NCBI GenBank assembly: GCA_038107835.1
Contig: JAYNHH010000002.1
Coordinates: forward strand, 1 to 64,000
DNA: 64,000 bases
From: MED-G116 sp038107835
GTDB lineage: Bacteria > Pseudomonadota > Alphaproteobacteria > Puniceispirillales > Puniceispirillaceae
Direction of reading: 5' to 3'
In this document: positions 8,669-17,934 of the stretch, piece after piece
How the letters are laid out: the number at the start of each line of letters is the position of its first letter
Position numbering within the stretch: the first letter of the stretch is position 1
The notes under the pieces: model-generated
The model's database searches: none
Told to the model about the DNA's origin: nothing
What the model saw: the letters and a program-made list of their open reading frames with translations, nothing else
Translations under genes and position numbers: made by a program

Positions 8669-10566
8669 TGTACTTTGCCAGCCAGCTGCGCTGTATGGTC
8701 ACCCATGATGGATGGTGTGGCAGAAGGCCGCTTCAGATGCCGTAGCACCGCCAGAACAGCTGCCGGCGTCATCCCGGGCAGGCGGTTTGCCTGGGCGATT
8801 GTATCGGGGCGGTGGCGTGTCAGCAGGTCACAGGCTTCAGCCGACAGACCGCCGACAGCAGAAAAATCCAAATCTGCCGGGATTTTCATCGCCTCGTCGC
8901 GTTTCAGCGCATCAATATCCGCGCGTTGACGCTGCACATAGCTGGCATAGCGACAATCCGCCTCCAGCTGCTGATGCAGCTGGCCGGGGATCTGCCCCAG
9001 TTCCGGCCACACCGCCCGCAGCCGTGCCAGCGTAATCCCCTCAAGCGAGAGAAGATCCGCGGCCGTGCGTGCCGCGCCATCACGTGGCACTGGCAGGTCA
9101 TATGAGCGCAGCATCCTTGGAGTCGCTGACAGTGAGGCAAGCTGATCACGCGCGCTGGCAAGACGGGTAGATTTCTCCGTCCATGCCGCCAAACGCCGAG
9201 CGCCGACGCAGCCAAGCGCAATGCCACGCTCGGTCAATCGCTGATCAGCATTATCCGCCCGCAGCAACAGCCTGTATTCGGCGCGTGATGTGAACATCCG
9301 GTAGGGCTCGGGCGCGCCTTTCGTTGTCAGATCATCAATCATCACCCCGATATAGGCATCAGCGCGATCAAGGACGAAATCGGCGTCCCCACCGGCAGCC
9401 AGCAGGCTGGCATTGACGCCAGCAACCAGCCCCTGCGCCGCAGCCTCCTCATAGCCTGTTGTGCCATTGATCTGACCGGCCAGAAACAGGCCCGGCAGCT
9501 GGCGCAGACCAAGTGTGCGGGTGAGCGCCCTCGGATCGATGAAATCATATTCGATGGCATAGCCATATTGCATGATCTTTGCTGTTTCCAGCCCCGGGAT
9601 CGATGCCACCAGCGCGTCCTGAACATCCCGCGGCAGACTCGTCGAGATCCCGTTCGGATAAACCGTGGGATCGTCCAGCCCCTCAGGCTCCAGAAACAGC
9701 TGATGCGAGGGTTTATCAGCAAAACGGTGGACCTTGTCCTCGATCGACGGGCAATAGCGCGGCCCCTGACCGGAGATCTGTCCACTATAGACCGCCGATA
9801 GGTGGATCGAGGCAGCAATGATCCGATGTGTCTCGGCTGTCGTTCTGGTGATTCCACATTTGATCTGCGGCACGGTGATCTGGCTTGTCAGCGTTGAAAA
9901 GGGGATCGGCGGGTCATCTGCTGGCTGCATTTCCAGCGAGTCCCAGGCAATGGTTCGGCCATCCAGACGCGGCGGGGTTCCGGTTTTCAGCCGGCCCACA
10001 GGCAAATCGAGCGCCCGTAACCGGGCGGCCAGGGCCTGAGAGGGCGATTCGCCAATCCGCCCAGCTGGTGTTTTTTCCGCTCCCAGATGGATCAGCCCAT
10101 CAAGAAAGGTCCCTGTTGTCAGAACAACGGCACCTGCGCGAATGATGTCACCGGCCTCAGTGACGATGCCATGGCAGTGACCAGCCTCGATATGAAGATC
10201 ACCAACCGCCGCCTCAATGAACGAAACCCCGGTCTGCTCGCCAAGAAGCGCCTGAATGGCAGAGCGGTAGAGCTGTCTGTCCGCCTGCGCCCGGGGGCCA
10301 TGCACCGCCGGGCCACGGGATTTGTTCAGCATGCGGAATTGAATGCCAGCGCGGTCGATTGCCTGTCCCATCAACCCGTCAAGCGCATCAATCTCGCGGA
10401 CAAGATGCCCCTTGCCAAGCCCTCCAACCGCAGGATTGCAAGACATTTCACCAATTTTTGACAGCTGCATCGTGACCAGCGCCACGCGCGCACCCATCCG
10501 CGCAGCAGCAGCGGCGGCCTCGCTGCCGGCATGGCCTCCCCCAACAACAATTACATCATAGGTCAT
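8665..10566 (-). CDS. mnmG: tRNA uridine-5-carboxymethylaminomethyl synthesis enzyme MnmG (GidA)
   Basis: This FAD enzyme works with MnmE to install the cmnm5 group on wobble U34 of certain tRNAs. The N-terminal FAD-binding motif GGGHAGSEAA is at residues 9-18. The family blocks SCNPAVGGLGKGHLVREIDAL and GLFLAGQINGTTGYEEAAAQG are present; the second is near residue 370. Length is about 633 residues, normal for the family. An ATG start at 10566 is chosen; a GTG lies directly upstream. The stop overlaps the rsmG GTG start by four bases. mnmE lies 48 bases upstream, so the partner enzymes are probably cotranscribed. Confidence 0.97.
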   Translation of the reverse strand: MTYDVIVVGGGHAGSEAAAAAARMGARVALVTMQLSKIGEMSCNPAVGGLGKGHLVREIDALDGLMGQAIDRAGIQFRMLNKSRGPAVHGPRAQADRQLYRSAIQALLGEQTGVSFIEAAVGDLHIEAGHCHGIVTEAGDIIRAGAVVLTTGTFLDGLIHLGAEKTPAGRIGESPSQALAARLRALDLPVGRLKTGTPPRLDGRTIAWDSLEMQPADDPPIPFSTLTSQITVPQIKCGITRTTAETHRIIAASIHLSAVYSGQISGQGPRYCPSIEDKVHRFADKPSHQLFLEPEGLDDPTVYPNGISTSLPRDVQDALVASIPGLETAKIMQYGYAIEYDFIDPRALTRTLGLRQLPGLFLAGQINGTTGYEEAAAQGLVAGVNASLLAAGGDADFVLDRADAYIGVMIDDLTTKGAPEPYRMFTSRAEYRLLLRADNADQRLTERGIALGCVGARRLAAWTEKSTRLASARDQLASLSATPRMLRSYDLPVPRDGAARTAADLLSLEGITLARLRAVWPELGQIPGQLHQQLEADCRYASYVQRQRADIDALKRDEAMKIPADLDFSAVGGLSAEACDLLTRHRPDTIAQANRLPGMTPAAVLAVLRHLKRPSATPSIMGDHTAQLAGKVQ

Positions 10567-10614
10567 CACTATGTCCGCTCGGCTGTCATATGCAGTGTTA
10601 TGCCCAGCTTTGGA

Positions 10615-11952
10615 TCATTTTCCAATGCAAAAGGATGAAAAAATGGCATCGAGGAGATCCTCGGCGTCAATTTCGCCCGTGATGCGGCCAAGAGCAGCGG
10701 CCGCCGAACGAAATTCCTCGGCAACCAGTTCAGGAGCCTGCTCGAGATTCCCCTTCAATCCCGCCTCAAGCCCATGCAATGTTGCCTCTAGCGCCTGCCT
10801 GTGCCGCGCTCTGGTAATAATGGCGCTGTTCTGGGCACTGTTGACCTGCACAATTCTTGCGGAAAGCTGATCGAGGAACCCGTCAAAACCATGGTCATCG
10901 GCAAGCGACATCAAAAGCGCATTGTCAGGCGGGGTTCCGGTGATCCCGCGATCGGTTTTATTCACCACCAGAAAATGCTCGCCCCCCGCACTCTCGGCAA
11001 GCGCCGCATAATCCTGTTGCCAATCATCACGCGAGCCATCGACGACGATGATGGTATGATCGGCCTCACCGGCAGCAGCCAGCGCGCGGGAAATGCCCTC
11101 TGTCTCAACCGCCCCCGCATTCTGCCGAATTCCCGCTGTATCGATGAGCGTTACCGGCACCCCGCCCACATCAAGGCTGACCGACACCAGATCACGTGTG
11201 GTCCCTGCCTCACCCGAAACAATGGCCACAGGCCGGTTGGCAATCCGATTCAACAATGTTGATTTGCCAGCATTGACGGGACCCAGAAGCGTTACCTGAA
11301 CACCATCGCGCACGCGCTCACCAATTCTGTTGTCATCCAGACAAGCTGAGATTTCCGCAATCAATGTGTCCACCCCCTCGCCAATCGACGCCATCACCGA
11401 CGCCGGTATCTCCTCGTCGGGAAAATCAATAACGGCTTCCAGCTCCGCGGCAATCTTGATGATGGCCTGCCGCCACCGTGTCACCGGATCACGCAGCGCG
11501 CCGCGCATCTGTGACCAGGCCTGCACCAGTTGCCGGCCTGTATCAGCCTCAATGATATCGGCGAGACTCTCGACACCCAGCAGGTCTGTCTTGCCATTGT
11601 GAAACATCCGGTGGGTGAACTCACCTGCCACGGCAGGGCGCAATCCAGCCAGACCAGCAAGCGAAGCAAGCAGTGTCTCGGTGACAGCAACACCACCATG
11701 ACAGTGAATTTCAACAACATCCTCACCCGTACTCGAATGCGGCGCCGCCATGAAAAGCAACAGCGCCTGATCAATCACCGCGCCTGTCCCATCAACCAAT
11801 GTCTGTAGCGAGAAACGGCCGGGCTCAGGGCATTTCGCAACAAATGCCCCGGGAACGTCGGCGGCCCGGTCACCACTGATGCGGATCACGGCAATGGCCG
11901 ATTTTCCAGGCGGTGTTGCCAGGGCATAAATGGTGTCGGTCTCGCTAGCCAT
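10615..11952 (-). CDS. mnmE: tRNA modification GTPase MnmE (TrmE)
   Basis: MnmE partners MnmG in wobble-uridine modification. The 445-residue protein has the N-terminal tetrahydrofolate-binding domain (starting TDTIYALATPPGKSAIAVIR), a helical domain, an inserted G domain (GPVNAGKSTLLN near residue 225 and DTAGIR as G3), and the diagnostic C-terminal CIGK. All key motifs are intact. It is the first gene of a probable mnmE-mnmG-rsmG-parA-parB leftward run. The gap to the divergent MGMT gene (11953-12091) should hold both promoters. Confidence 0.97.
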   Translation of the reverse strand: MASETDTIYALATPPGKSAIAVIRISGDRAADVPGAFVAKCPEPGRFSLQTLVDGTGAVIDQALLLFMAAPHSSTGEDVVEIHCHGGVAVTETLLASLAGLAGLRPAVAGEFTHRMFHNGKTDLLGVESLADIIEADTGRQLVQAWSQMRGALRDPVTRWRQAIIKIAAELEAVIDFPDEEIPASVMASIGEGVDTLIAEISACLDDNRIGERVRDGVQVTLLGPVNAGKSTLLNRIANRPVAIVSGEAGTTRDLVSVSLDVGGVPVTLIDTAGIRQNAGAVETEGISRALAAAGEADHTIIVVDGSRDDWQQDYAALAESAGGEHFLVVNKTDRGITGTPPDNALLMSLADDHGFDGFLDQLSARIVQVNSAQNSAIITRARHRQALEATLHGLEAGLKGNLEQAPELVAEEFRSAAAALGRITGEIDAEDLLDAIFSSFCIGK

Positions 11953-12091
11953 CAGGGCTGCTCCATATTCTCTTTCACCGGACTGCGATTCTGCCTAGAC
12001 TTATAACCAATCTCACCTTTCAGCAAGTTTGTTTGTCTGGATGCTGTTACTTGATTGGTGACCACCACCGAACCAAAAACCGGAGGTTGTG

Positions 12092-12592
12092 ATGACCACC
12101 CCTTTTCAGATGACCTTTCATTCACCCCTTGGCTGGATCCGCACCGTGAGTGATGGCACAGCCCTCATTCGCCTTGACTGGGACCAGAGCCACTGGAATG
12201 AGCCAGACAGACCCGATGATGTTTCACGTGAAACAATCAGTCAGCTGAGAGAATATTTCACCGGCGACAGGCTGGGTTTTGATTTGCCAATCAATCCCGA
12301 GGGAAGATCAGAAACCGCCCGGCATTGGCTGCATGTCATGATGCAGATCCCCTATGGCTGCACCGTCACCTACAAGGAGTTTGCCGCAGCAGCAGGAAAG
12401 CCGCGCGCCCCACGGGCAGCTGGCACCGCCTGCGCCTCAAACCCGATCCCGATCATCTATCCGTGTCACAGGGTGGTGAAATCAGACGGCACAATGGGAC
12501 ATTATGGGGGGGGCAGCTCACTGCCGGCCAACAATGTGGACAATCTGGCCCGCAAAATGGCTCTGATTTCCCTCGAACGGCAGTTTGCCTAG
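12092..12592 (+). CDS. MGMT-family methylated-DNA-cysteine alkyltransferase
   Basis: This 166-residue protein has the alkyl-acceptor motif PCHRV near residue 128. It also has the family segments IPYGCTVTYKEFA, NPIPIIYPCHRVV and GHYGGG. Such enzymes transfer O6-alkyl groups from guanine to the active-site cysteine. The segment after GGG is unusual (SSLPANNVDNLARKMAL rather than the common ERK-type sequence), so the substrate may differ from classic Ogt. A GGAGG box precedes the ATG at 12092. It carries a perfect parS site encoding VSRET, and its TAG overlaps the convergent rho stop by four bases (CTAG). It is the only plus-strand gene between parB and the origin. Confidence 0.85.
   Translation: MTTPFQMTFHSPLGWIRTVSDGTALIRLDWDQSHWNEPDRPDDVSRETISQLREYFTGDRLGFDLPINPEGRSETARHWLHVMMQIPYGCTVTYKEFAAAAGKPRAPRAAGTACASNPIPIIYPCHRVVKSDGTMGHYGGGSSLPANNVDNLARKMALISLERQFA
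12220..12235. promoter_or_regulatory. parS site 2 (inside the MGMT-like gene)
   Basis: A second exact copy of TGTTTCACGTGAAACA lies about 3.6 kb from the first and about 3.3 kb from the candidate oriC. Like the first, it is in frame to encode V-S-R-E-T. Two identical palindromes flanking mnmG-mnmE, next to parAB, make a ParB-loading region very likely. Confidence 0.95.
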
Positions 12593-13848
12593 CTGTTCAT
12601 CTGGTCAAAGAAATCATCGTTGCTCTTCGAGTTCTTGAGCTTGTCAATGAGGAACTCCATCGCATCAACAGGGCCCATCTGCATCAGAATGCGGCGCAGG
12701 ACCCACATTTTGGCGAGTGTTCCCTTGTCGACAAGCAGCTCTTCCTTGCGCGTTCCCGACCGGGTGATGTCAATGGCTGGGAAGGTCCGTTTGTCTGACA
12801 GCTTGCGGTCAAGAATGACCTCACTATTGCCGGTCCCCTTGAATTCCTCGAAGATCACCTCATCCATCCGTGATCCGGTTTCGATCAGGGCGGTGGCAAT
12901 GATCGTCAATGACCCGCCCTCCTCGACATTCCGCGCCGCGCCAAAGAATCGCTTTGGCCGCTGTAGTGCATTGGCGTCCACACCACCGGTCAGAACCTTA
13001 CCCGATGATGGCACAACCGTGTTGTAGGCCCGCGCGAGACGCGTGATGGAGTCAAGAAGAATCACAACATCGCGCTTATGCTCAACCAGTCTTTTTGCTT
13101 TTTCAATAACCATTTCAGTGACTTGAACATGCCTCGACGCAGGTTCGTCGAAGGTTGAGGAAATCACCTCACCCCGAACTGAGCGCTGCATGTCAGTCAC
13201 TTCCTCAGGCCGTTCATCAATCAGCAGGACGATCAGATAGACCTCGGGATGGTTTTCCGAGATTGCATGCGCGATGCTCTGCAGCATCATCGTCTTGCCG
13301 GTTCGCGGTGGTGCCACGATCAGGCCACGCTGGCCCTTGCCCATCGGCGATACCAGATCAATAACACGCGGTGTGTTGTCTTTCTTGTCTGGGTTGAACG
13401 CCATCTCCAGCGTCAGCTTTTCCTCAGGATAGAGCGGCGTTAGATTGTCGAAATTAATCCGGTGGCGAACCGCGTTAGGTTCCTCGAAATTGATTGTCTC
13501 GACTTTCAGCAGGGCAAAATAGCGTTCACCATCCTTGGGTGCGCGGATTTCTCCCTCAACCGTGTCTCCTGTCCGCAGACTGAAACGCCGCACCTGGCTC
13601 GGTGACACATAGATATCATCTGGTCCGGGAAGATAGTTCGATTCCGGCGCCCGCAGAAAGCCAAACCCATCCGACAGGACCTCAAGCACACCGCTGCCAT
13701 AGATCGCCACCTCATTGTCGGCGAGCTGTTTCAAGATGGCAAACATCATATCCTGCTTGCGCAGTGTGCTTGCATTTTCGACTTCCAACTCTTCAGCATA
13801 TGCCAAAAGGTCAGCCGGCGACTTTTGTTTAAGTTCCTGGAGATGCAT
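12589..13848 (-). CDS. rho: Transcription termination factor Rho
   Basis: Rho is a hexameric RNA helicase that ends transcription of untranslated RNA. The 419-residue protein has a primary RNA-binding cold-shock-like domain (GFGFLRAPESNYLPGPDDIYVSPSQVRRF spans about residues 61-89). A Walker A box (APPRTGKT, residues 179-186), LLIDERPEEVTDM and the Q-loop region are present. Length is standard. It is convergent with the MGMT gene, sharing CTAG at the ends. About 134 bases separate it from hemJ upstream, where no other gene is seen. Confidence 0.98.
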   Translation of the reverse strand: MHLQELKQKSPADLLAYAEELEVENASTLRKQDMMFAILKQLADNEVAIYGSGVLEVLSDGFGFLRAPESNYLPGPDDIYVSPSQVRRFSLRTGDTVEGEIRAPKDGERYFALLKVETINFEEPNAVRHRINFDNLTPLYPEEKLTLEMAFNPDKKDNTPRVIDLVSPMGKGQRGLIVAPPRTGKTMMLQSIAHAISENHPEVYLIVLLIDERPEEVTDMQRSVRGEVISSTFDEPASRHVQVTEMVIEKAKRLVEHKRDVVILLDSITRLARAYNTVVPSSGKVLTGGVDANALQRPKRFFGAARNVEEGGSLTIIATALIETGSRMDEVIFEEFKGTGNSEVILDRKLSDKRTFPAIDITRSGTRKEELLVDKGTLAKMWVLRRILMQMGPVDAMEFLIDKLKNSKSNDDFFDQMNS

Positions 13849-13982
13849 GACATCAACTCAACGGATAATGGATGTGGCGGGAAGAAAATAGGACAGAACC
13901 GAATGGCCATCCATCATGCCTGCGTTCACTGTTCAGACGATCTAATACTAGTCTTTGTCACGCGGATGTCAACAAACCAAAA

Positions 13983-14411
13983 TTAAAATGGTTTTGCCAC
14001 TGCCATGATCACGATGATCACCATCAGACCGGTCGGGACCTCGTTCCACACCCGATAGCTTTTCGCAGCAAGCGGCTTTTCATCATTTTCCAGTAGACGC
14101 CGCATTTTCGCGAATTTACCGTGACAGGCGGCCATCAGCAGAACACAGAAAATCTTCACATGCATCCAGCCTTCGGACAACAGCCCGGGATTGAGGACAA
14201 GCAACCAGATTCCAAGACCGAATGTTACGATCATCGCCGGGTTCATGATTGCCTTCAGCAGACGCCGTTCCATGACCTTGAACGTCTCAGCCCGCACTGA
14301 TCCGATATCGGTCTCGGCGTGATAGACATAAAGGCGTGGCAGATAAAGCAAACCAGCCATCCAACTCATCACCGCAATCAGATGGAACGCCTTGATATAT
14401 TCATATCCCAT
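13983..14411 (-). CDS. hemJ: Protoporphyrinogen IX oxidase HemJ
   Basis: This 142-residue integral membrane protein begins YIKAFHLIAVMSWMAGLLYLPRLYVYH, the family signature with conserved His and a Leu-Tyr-Pro-Arg segment. It has about four membrane spans. HemJ oxidises protoporphyrinogen IX to protoporphyrin IX in heme synthesis and replaces HemG or HemY in most alphaproteobacteria. The start lies two bases past the hemE stop, so hemE-hemJ form an operon of two heme-pathway genes beside the origin. Confidence 0.93.
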   Translation of the reverse strand: MGYEYIKAFHLIAVMSWMAGLLYLPRLYVYHAETDIGSVRAETFKVMERRLLKAIMNPAMIVTFGLGIWLLVLNPGLLSEGWMHVKIFCVLLMAACHGKFAKMRRLLENDEKPLAAKSYRVWNEVPTGLMVIIVIMAVAKPF

Positions 14412-14412
14412 T

Positions 14413-15441
14413 TTACGACTTTCTTACCCGTTGAACCATCTGTTCGACACTCGAGATTGGCGTTGGCGGCGTGATCCCATGGCCGAGATTGAAGATATGC
14501 GGCCGATCCCTGAAACTATCAAGTATATGGTCAATTGATTTTATCATTTGGGAGCCACCGACAAGCAGACTCAGGGGATCCAGATTACCCTGCACCGGCA
14601 TGTTTTTCGGCAGGACACTGTCAACCCATACTGGGTCGGTCATATGGTCAATCGCCAGCGCGTCGATTTCCGCCTCGTCTGCATAGGCAATGATTCCCTC
14701 ACCAATCCCTTTGGGAAAGCCGATGATCGGCTGTTTGATCCCCTGCTCTCGCAAAGCGCGCACGATCCACCGAACCGGGGCAATGACAATCTGGTCACGA
14801 CGTTCTGCCGGTACCGCGCTTGCCCAGCTGTCAAACAGCATCAGAACATCAGCACCAGCCTTTGCCTGCATCGTCAGAAAACTGATCGTTGCCTGCGTCA
14901 CATAATCAAGAAGCGCTTCAAATTCCTTTGGATATGACCAGAGCCATTGCCTGGTTTCAGCAAAATCACGCGACGACCCACCTTCGATCATATAGGTAAT
15001 AACTGTCCAGGGAGCGCCGGCAAAACCGATCAAAGCCTTGTCAGCAGCCAGTTTTGATCTTGTCAGTTCAATAGCCCTGCCCACGGGGGCAAGACGGTCT
15101 TCAACTTTATCAAGCAATGTGTCATCAAGATCTGTGTCTGATGATAGAGGTGTTAATTTCGGGCCGGTTCCTGGAATGAAATGGACATTCCTGTCGAGAG
15201 CCCATGGAACCATCAAGATATCAGAAAAAATGATTGCCGCATCAAAGTCAAAACGCTCGATTGGCTGTAAGGTCACTTCACAGGCTTTTTCGGAGTTGAG
15301 GCAAAAGGAAATGAAATCTTTCTGGTTTTGCCTGACTGCGCGATACTCAGCGAGATAGCGTCCTGCCTGGCGCATCATCCAGATTGGTGTTTGCGTGGGT
15401 TTTTCACTAGCCAGGGTATTCATGAACACAGATGATGTCAT
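14413..15441 (-). CDS. hemE: Uroporphyrinogen decarboxylase
   Basis: HemE removes four carboxyl groups from uroporphyrinogen III to give coproporphyrinogen III. The 342-residue protein has the signature RQAGRYLAEYR near the N-terminus and the family segments FSDILMVPWALD and GFAGAPWTVITYMIEGG. Length is normal. It is transcribed away from the candidate oriC. hemE is the classical left flank of the replication origin in Caulobacter and Rickettsia. Confidence 0.97.
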   Translation of the reverse strand: MTSSVFMNTLASEKPTQTPIWMMRQAGRYLAEYRAVRQNQKDFISFCLNSEKACEVTLQPIERFDFDAAIIFSDILMVPWALDRNVHFIPGTGPKLTPLSSDTDLDDTLLDKVEDRLAPVGRAIELTRSKLAADKALIGFAGAPWTVITYMIEGGSSRDFAETRQWLWSYPKEFEALLDYVTQATISFLTMQAKAGADVLMLFDSWASAVPAERRDQIVIAPVRWIVRALREQGIKQPIIGFPKGIGEGIIAYADEAEIDALAIDHMTDPVWVDSVLPKNMPVQGNLDPLSLLVGGSQMIKSIDHILDSFRDRPHIFNLGHGITPPTPISSVEQMVQRVRKS

Positions 15442-15826
15442 TGGTATCTCATAACTAAATAGATATTATTATATATAAGTAGATGTTTAAGTGGTGCTTG
15501 TGAATAACAGCATTTGCCCGGAAAAGCGCTATCTATCTACAGTTTTATCCTCTTTTTTCAGTTTAAATAATGATGTTTTTCAACAATATGTGAAGTTATC
15601 CATGAAATTGTGAACCGGTCATGATGTTTTACCCACAGTTTTGAAATTACTGTGCTGATGTGGATAAGGTGAGCCGTTTCCGGGCTGCTGGAATTTCATC
15701 CCCACGGCGCTGCCGGTTATTCCCGGCTTTTACCGTTTTTGTTCACATTCCGGTTGTGGCTCACAATGGAGATGAATTCCGCAGGCGATGAATTGGGGTG
15801 ACAAGGTGGTGGTGAGAGGATAATTT
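15442..15826. other. Candidate chromosomal replication origin (oriC)
   Basis: This 385-base gene-free stretch lies between hemE and a divergent kinase/pyrophosphorylase gene. It contains an exact DnaA box in reverse (TGTGGATAA, 15659-15667). One-mismatch boxes occur at 15629-15637 (TTACCCACA) and 15499-15507 (reverse of TTATTCACA), with a weaker match at 15596-15604. A very AT-rich tract at about 15451-15490 beside hemE could be the unwinding element. The hemE flank, nearby parABS and the switch in gene direction agree with an origin. I did not find a convincing CtrA site (TTAA-N7-TTAA). Confidence 0.8.
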
Positions 15827-16660
15827 TTGCGGATGAAGGCACCACAGAAAATTCACATCCATCTCGTATCCGATTCAACAGGTGAGACGGTTCATCAGAT
15901 CTCGCGGGCCTGTCTGGCGCAGTTCCCTGCCGTCAAAACAATTGAGCATGTCTGGACATTGGTGCGCAGCGAGCAGCATCTCGAGGCCATTTTTACCAGC
16001 CTTGAGCGAAACCCGGGAATTCTGCTGATGAGCATTCTCGACACTGAGCTGCGAAGCCGTATTGAGGAAAAATGCAAAACTCTGCAGGTGCCGCATGTGT
16101 CGGTACTCGATCCGGTGGTCAATTTATTCGGCACCGTTCTTGGCCAGGACTCGCAGAACAAGCCCGGCGGCCAGCGGCAGCTGGATAGTGACTATTACCG
16201 ACGGATATCGGCAATAGATTTTGCCGTCAGCCATGATGACGGAATGAATATGGGCGCCCTGAAGGATGCCGACATTCTGCTTGTTGGTGTGTCGCGCTCC
16301 TCAAAGACGCCAACCTCGATGTATCTTGCCCACCGTGGTTACAAGGTTGGCAATTATGCGTTGGTACCCGGAATTCCGTTCCCGATCCACCATCTTGATG
16401 GATTGAATATCCTTGTTGTTGGGCTGACCAATGATCCAAAGCGGTTGAGTCTCATCCGACGCACGCGGCAGATTGCAATGTCTGACGATGCCAATGAGGG
16501 TTATGCCGATCTTGAGGCCATTACCGAGGAGGTGCGTCAGGCGCGCCGGCTGTTCACCCAGAACCAGTGGCCGGTGATTGATGTCACCAGACGGTCGGTC
16601 GAGGAAACCGCTGCAGCGATCATTCAGCTCCACACAACCTGGAACGAAGGTCAGCAATAG
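15827..16660 (+). CDS. Kinase/pyrophosphorylase (PEP synthase / PPDK regulatory protein family)
   Basis: Members of this family (formerly DUF299) phosphorylate and dephosphorylate phosphoenolpyruvate synthase or pyruvate phosphate dikinase to switch it off and on. The 277-residue protein opens with HIHLVSDSTGETVHQISRA and has the P-loop GVSRSSKTPTSMYLA near the middle, both diagnostic. Which target enzyme it controls cannot be seen here. The start is uncertain: a TTG at 15827 has a GAGAGGA box six bases upstream, and an ATG at 15833 has the same box twelve bases away. It is the first gene to the right of oriC, as in other alphaproteobacteria. Confidence 0.93.
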   Translation: MRMKAPQKIHIHLVSDSTGETVHQISRACLAQFPAVKTIEHVWTLVRSEQHLEAIFTSLERNPGILLMSILDTELRSRIEEKCKTLQVPHVSVLDPVVNLFGTVLGQDSQNKPGGQRQLDSDYYRRISAIDFAVSHDDGMNMGALKDADILLVGVSRSSKTPTSMYLAHRGYKVGNYALVPGIPFPIHHLDGLNILVVGLTNDPKRLSLIRRTRQIAMSDDANEGYADLEAITEEVRQARRLFTQNQWPVIDVTRRSVEETAAAIIQLHTTWNEGQQ

Positions 16661-16664
16661 CGGC

Positions 16665-17303
16665 ATGCACGAAGACTTTTCATTGCCAAAGGGGGCGCTT
16701 GTTCTGGCGTCACAAAGCCCAACCCGCCAGAAGATGCTGGATGGCGCCGGCATCTGTTTCATCGCACGTGCGGCACATGTCGATGAGGAAGGCTTACGTG
16801 CCTCGGCCACAGCCTCGTCGGTGCCGGCGGTGGAGATAGCTGTCCTGCTTGCCGAGATGAAAGCGCGCAAGGTGGCGCATGACAATGGCGACCACCCATC
16901 GGGTTTTGTCCTTGGCGCCGACCAGATTCTTGTCTGTGACAACCAGATTCTGGGCAAACCTCGGGATCATGAGATGGCTGCGACGCAATTGCGGCTGCTG
17001 TCTGGCAAGACGCACAAGCTGGTGACCGCCGCGGTGATCTATCGTGATGGAGAGCGGATCTGGCATCATATCGAAACACCGGCGCTGACAATGCGGCCAC
17101 TGTCCGATGAGTTCATCGATGATTATCTGCGGGCCATTGGCGATGCTGCGTTTTTCAGCCCCGGTTCCTACCAGATTGAGGGGTTGGGCGCGCATCTGTT
17201 CAGCAGCATTGAGGGATGTTCCTATGCGGTGCTTGGCCTGCCTCTTTTGCAGGTTCTGGCCTTCCTGCGCGGCCACGGGCTGGCGATGCGGGGGCAGGAA
17301 TGA
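16665..17303 (+). CDS. maf: Maf-family nucleoside triphosphate pyrophosphatase
   Basis: Maf proteins hydrolyse non-canonical or modified nucleotides to monophosphates. The 212-residue protein has the N-terminal signature LVLASQSPTRQKML and the middle motif VLGADQILVCD. The start at 16665 (MHEDF) is chosen because upstream codons in the frame lie inside the preceding gene. It begins four bases after that gene's stop and overlaps coaE as ATGA. In relatives aroE separates maf from coaE; here it is absent. Confidence 0.93.
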   Translation: MHEDFSLPKGALVLASQSPTRQKMLDGAGICFIARAAHVDEEGLRASATASSVPAVEIAVLLAEMKARKVAHDNGDHPSGFVLGADQILVCDNQILGKPRDHEMAATQLRLLSGKTHKLVTAAVIYRDGERIWHHIETPALTMRPLSDEFIDDYLRAIGDAAFFSPGSYQIEGLGAHLFSSIEGCSYAVLGLPLLQVLAFLRGHGLAMRGQE

Positions 17304-17893
17304 TTGTTGTTGGCCTTACCGGGGGAATTGCCACGGGAAAATCGACGACCGCCGATCTGTTTCGTGAGCGGGGCATCGCCGTGTTCGATGCTGACCGCAG
17401 CGTGCATCATCTTCTTGGCGTTGCGGGGCCGGCAGTGGCTGAGATCTGTGCGGTCTTTGGCAATGAGGTTCTGCGTGAGGATGGATCCATCGACCGTAAT
17501 CTTCTGGGGCAGAGTGTTTTCCAGAATGAGGCGGACCGCCGGAAACTTGAGCAGATTCTCCATCCCCTCGTCGCCCGGTACCGCGAGGCGTTTCTGGCGC
17601 GGCAGCGACAGGATGATGCGCAGATGGTGGTGCTTGACGTCCCTTTGCTGTTTGAGGCCGGAACAGATGATCTTTGTGATCTGGTCGTCGTCACCACTGT
17701 AGAGGCTGGCATCCAGCGTGAACGGGCGCTGGCCAGAGACGGCATGACAGGTGACAAATTGACTGGAATCCTGAATAGTCAAATGCCACTCAGCGAAAAA
17801 GTGGACCGGGCTGATTTTGTCCTCGACACGGGAACGGATTTGGCTGCAACGCGCCAACAGCTGTTTCATTGGCTTGATCAGATGCTGGACTGA
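17300..17893 (+). CDS. coaE: Dephospho-CoA kinase
   Basis: CoaE phosphorylates dephospho-CoA, the last step of coenzyme A synthesis. The 197-residue protein begins MIVVGLTGGIATGKSTTA, with the P-loop at residues 7-15. It contains the DADRSVHHLL and DVPLLFEAG motifs of the family. The ATG overlaps the maf stop (ATGA), which fixes the start. Downstream, dnaQ begins 41 bases past the stop. Confidence 0.96.
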   Translation: MIVVGLTGGIATGKSTTADLFRERGIAVFDADRSVHHLLGVAGPAVAEICAVFGNEVLREDGSIDRNLLGQSVFQNEADRRKLEQILHPLVARYREAFLARQRQDDAQMVVLDVPLLFEAGTDDLCDLVVVTTVEAGIQRERALARDGMTGDKLTGILNSQMPLSEKVDRADFVLDTGTDLAATRQQLFHWLDQMLD

Positions 17894-17934
17894 GGGAATG
17901 GCTTGGTTTTGTGGTGAGCGGAAAGGGAGATGTG

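Noticed and set aside
15442..15826. CtrA-type binding site in the origin
   Set aside because: Only partial TTAA half-sites were found (for example TTAAGTGGTGCTTG near 15487); none fits TTAA-N7-TTAA.
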